A DNA stretch of 64,000 nucleotides from Paractinoplanes tereljensis. GTDB taxonomy: Bacteria > Actinomycetota > Actinomycetes > Mycobacteriales > Micromonosporaceae. The translations under genes were made by a program, and so were the position numbers. Under the pieces are notes generated by a model that saw only the letters and a list, made by a program, of their open reading frames with translations, searched no databases and had not been told where the DNA came from. How positions within the stretch are numbered: position 1 is the stretch's first letter; the number at the start of each line of letters is the position of its first letter. Below are positions 62,053 through 64,000 of this stretch, in pieces. Location: the NCBI RefSeq assembly GCF_016862435.1, contig NZ_BOMY01000007.1, positions 55,642 to 119,641 of the forward strand, read 5' to 3'.

Positions 62053-64000
62053 TCAACCGGCGCTCTGGAGCTCGTCGGCGAGAGCCGCGATCTCCTCGAC
62101 GGCGGCAGCCAGGTCGTCGGCGCCCTGGGCCTGCTCGCGGGCCGCCGTCGACGCCTGGGCGGCCGACTGCTCGGACTGGACGGCCGCGCTGGCGATCTGC
62201 TCGAGGCCGGTCTTCACCTCGGCCAGCACCAGGGCGACCTGCGCCGCCGACTCGCGTAACTCGTCGTTGCCGGAACGGACCTGCCGCATGACCCGCTCGA
62301 TCTCCTCTAGCCGGGCCGTGGTGGCCTTGGCCGCCTCCACCTCGGCGAGCGCCTGCCGGCTCGTCTCCACCAAGTCGCCGCGGACCTCGGCGATCCGGTC
62401 CTGCACCGACCGGACCAGGTCCTTGATCCGGTCGGCGTTCTCGGCCGAGTCCCGGGCCAGGTTGCGGATGTCGGTCGACACCACGGCGAAGCCCTTACCG
62501 AACTCGCCGGCCCGGGCCGACTCGACCGAACCGTTCACGGCCAGCATGTTCGTCTGGATCGAGACGTTCGCGATCGCGTCCACGATCTTGTCGATCCGCC
62601 GGGAGATCTGCTCCAGCGCGTACACCTTGCGGACGTTCTCGGCGCCCTCCCGGGCCGCCTGCCCGATCGCCTCGATGATCGAGTCGACCGCGTCCTTGTT
62701 CGTCGCCAGCAAACCCAGGATCTGGTCGGCCTGCCGCACTGCCGCGCCGCCCTGGGACTCCGACATCTGGGCGAGCTGCTCAATCCGTACGACCAGGTCG
62801 GAGGTCTCCCGGCCCTTCTCCGCGGCCGTTCGCGCCCCCGCGTTGATCTCGCTGATCGACGTGTCGATCTGCCCCGCCGCCCGGTTGATCTCCTCGACCG
62901 CGGCGGACAACTCCTCGGCCGCGCCGGCCACGTCCTCGGCGCTCCTCGAGATGTCGACGCTGATCCGCAGCCCCTCCGAGATCTCGGCCAGCGCGTCGGC
63001 GGCCTGCTCGGTCTGCCGCAACGCCTGCGTCTGCTGGGCCACCGTCAACAGCGACTCCTCGCAGGCCGCGGACTGCTGCTCGGCCGCCGCCGCGATCTCC
63101 TCGGACCGGGTCTTGGCAAAACCCGCCGACTTCTTCGACTCCTCGGCCGACCCCGCCATCTCGATGGCACCCGCCATGATCGAACCCATGTCGGCCCGGA
63201 TCGCCTCCAACTGACCGGTGATCGACCTGGCCTTCTCGACCTCCATCCGCGCCGTCTCGGCGGACGACTGCACCCCCGACACGATGTCGGTGACACTGGC
63301 CCGAACCTCGTCGATCAGGTCCCGGATCTGCCGGGCGCTGCGCTCACTGATCTCGGCCAGCGTCCGCACCTCGTCGGCGACCACGGCGAACCCCTTGCCG
63401 TGCTGCCGGGCCCGGGCGGCCTCGATCGCCGCGTTCAGGGCGAGCAGGTTCGTCTGGTCCGCGATGTGCGCGACCGTCTTGACGATGTCGCCGATCTCGT
63501 CGGCCTGTTTCTCCAGCTCGGTGATGGTGACCACGGAGCCGGTCTGCCGGTTCGAGGCCCCCTCGACGTTGGCGAGCAGGTTGCTGATGCCGGCCCGGGT
63601 CTCGTTGAGCAGAATCTGCAGGGCCTGGCTCAGCTCGGCGACCTGGCGGGTGGTCCGCTCCTGCCGATCGACCCGCTCCTCGACCTGGTTCATCGCGGCC
63701 AGGCTCTGCTGGGTGGCACCGGAGGCCTCCTCGGCGCCCGCCGAGATCTGCTGCATGGCCTCGGTGAGCTGCCGGGACGCTTCCGCGGCCTGCGCGTTCT
63801 GCGCGGAGATCTCGGCCGTGGCGGACGCGATCCGCTCGGCGGCCTGCTGCTGCCGGGCAACCGACCGAGCAAGCCGCCGGCTGGCCTCGGTGTCCCCGCC
63901 CCTCGACGTGGCTCCGCCTCTTGAGGTGGCTCCGCCTCTTGAGGTGGCTCCGCCTCTTGAGGTGGCTCCGCCTCTTGAGGTGGCTCCGCCTCTTGAGGTG
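62053..64000 (-). CDS. Methyl-accepting chemotaxis protein with two signalling tips (5' partial)
   Basis: The frame is open from its stop at 62053 to the right edge, so at least 648 residues are present and the start is outside unless a start such as ATG 63756 is used. The sequence is almost all coiled-coil. A canonical MCP hairpin tip, HIADQTNLLALNAAIEAARA then HGKGFAVVADEVRTLAEISE, is followed about 240 residues on by a second, diverged one: VSIQTNMLAVNGSVESARAG, EFGKGFAVVSTDIRNLARDS. No transmembrane helix or HAMP lies inside the window. A hexapeptide repeat opens the visible part. Length suggests a receptor that can make two contacts with CheA/CheW. Confidence 0.9.
   Translation of the reverse strand, partial: TSRGGATSRGGATSRGGATSRGGATSRGGATSRGGDTEASRRLARSVARQQQAAERIASATAEISAQNAQAAEASRQLTEAMQQISAGAEEASGATQQSLAAMNQVEERVDRQERTTRQVAELSQALQILLNETRAGISNLLANVEGASNRQTGSVVTITELEKQADEIGDIVKTVAHIADQTNLLALNAAIEAARARQHGKGFAVVADEVRTLAEISERSARQIRDLIDEVRASVTDIVSGVQSSAETARMEVEKARSITGQLEAIRADMGSIMAGAIEMAGSAEESKKSAGFAKTRSEEIAAAAEQQSAACEESLLTVAQQTQALRQTEQAADALAEISEGLRISVDISRSAEDVAGAAEELSAAVEEINRAAGQIDTSISEINAGARTAAEKGRETSDLVVRIEQLAQMSESQGGAAVRQADQILGLLATNKDAVDSIIEAIGQAAREGAENVRKVYALEQISRRIDKIVDAIANVSIQTNMLAVNGSVESARAGEFGKGFAVVSTDIRNLARDSAENADRIKDLVRSVQDRIAEVRGDLVETSRQALAEVEAAKATTARLEEIERVMRQVRSGNDELRESAAQVALVLAEVKTGLEQIASAAVQSEQSAAQASTAAREQAQGADDLAAAVEEIAALADELQSAG
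63893..64000 (-). repeat. 18-bp tandem repeats in the MCP coding frame
   Basis: Five identical units GCTCCGCCTCTTGAGGTG (63911-63928, 63929-63946, 63947-63964, 63965-63982, 63983-64000) plus one degenerate unit (63893-63910), reaching the window edge. On the minus strand each unit keeps the MCP frame and encodes A-T-S-R-G-G with the codons TCA and AGA, both rare in this GC-rich genome. The array probably continues outside. Confidence 0.95.

Overview
The window looks like a chromosomal segment of a motile-spore actinobacterium of the family Micromonosporaceae, most likely Actinoplanes or a close relative. The DNA is very GC-rich with strong third-position G/C, starts are often GTG, and many genes overlap by 4 bp (GTGA/ATGA). 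Many genes belong to actinobacteria-specific families (DUF3000, DUF3039, DUF3093, DUF3099, DUF3159, DUF3710, DUF4193, HemQ, Cei-like, a principal sigma factor with a Lys/Ala-rich N-terminus). The large chemotaxis operon at the right end is rare in actinobacteria and fits a zoospore former. Genus assignment is inference; no rRNA is present. No tRNA, CRISPR array, insertion sequence or prophage was seen.

Layout. 1-2973: end of a small protein, a HipA-like kinase/DUF3037 pair, a transglutaminase and a MerR regulator with a textbook 19-bp-spacer operator. 3066-9323: ATP-dependent ligase (LigC type), a TAP-like lipoprotein hydrolase, a K+ channel, a GNAT, a LigD-type primase-polymerase, an LPXTG-like surface protein and MsrB. 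9375-11776: dfrA-thyA and small proteins. 11773-18119: hemQ-hemY-hemE, DUF3000, an HtrA-like protease and RNase D. 18153-24094: a 48-aa Cys protein, fadA-fadB, a QPQYG-repeat membrane protein and a DUF2637 protein. 24135-29929: a two-component system transcribed in the same direction as three tandem membrane-anchored beta-propeller paralogues. 29988-34810: dxs, folD and a PadR-ABC transporter operon. 34807-47740: RNA methyltransferase, APC permease, two TrkA proteins, DUF3159, OB-fold protein, DUF3710, dut, DUF3093, DUF4193, Cei-like, suhB, sigA and a DUF7455-type protein. 47794-53521: XRE/membrane pair, helicase, TRIC channel, DUF3039, psuG with a PfkB kinase, DUF3099. 53579-64000: an all-minus chemotaxis operon that runs off the window.

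From memory of the Mycobacterium tuberculosis map (Rv2672 to Rv2703: TAP-like protease, msrB, hemQ-hemY-hemE, DUF3000, RNase D, dxs1, TRAM methyltransferase, APC permease, ceoB-ceoC, dut, suhB, sigA), the centre of the window is an ancient conserved gene order interrupted by lineage-specific inserts (thyA-dfrA, fadAB, the propeller/two-component block, PadR-ABC).

The most interesting part is the chemotaxis operon. It holds an MCP with two separate signalling hairpin tips and a six-residue tandem repeat cut by the window edge, a two-domain CheW, CheB, a HEAT-repeat protein, CheR, two CheY-like receivers, CheA with an unusual middle region, a STAS-like protein, and a soluble MCP-like protein that carries a CheZ-like D-x3-Q motif and a CheZ-like C-terminal tail. 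No obvious CheC, CheX, CheD or conventional CheZ is present, so this last protein is a candidate CheY-P phosphatase. Other leads are the HipA/DUF3037 pair, an apparent HAAS-ABC ATPase fusion behind PadR, the three propellers, and the operators at 2981-3011 and 48538-48564.
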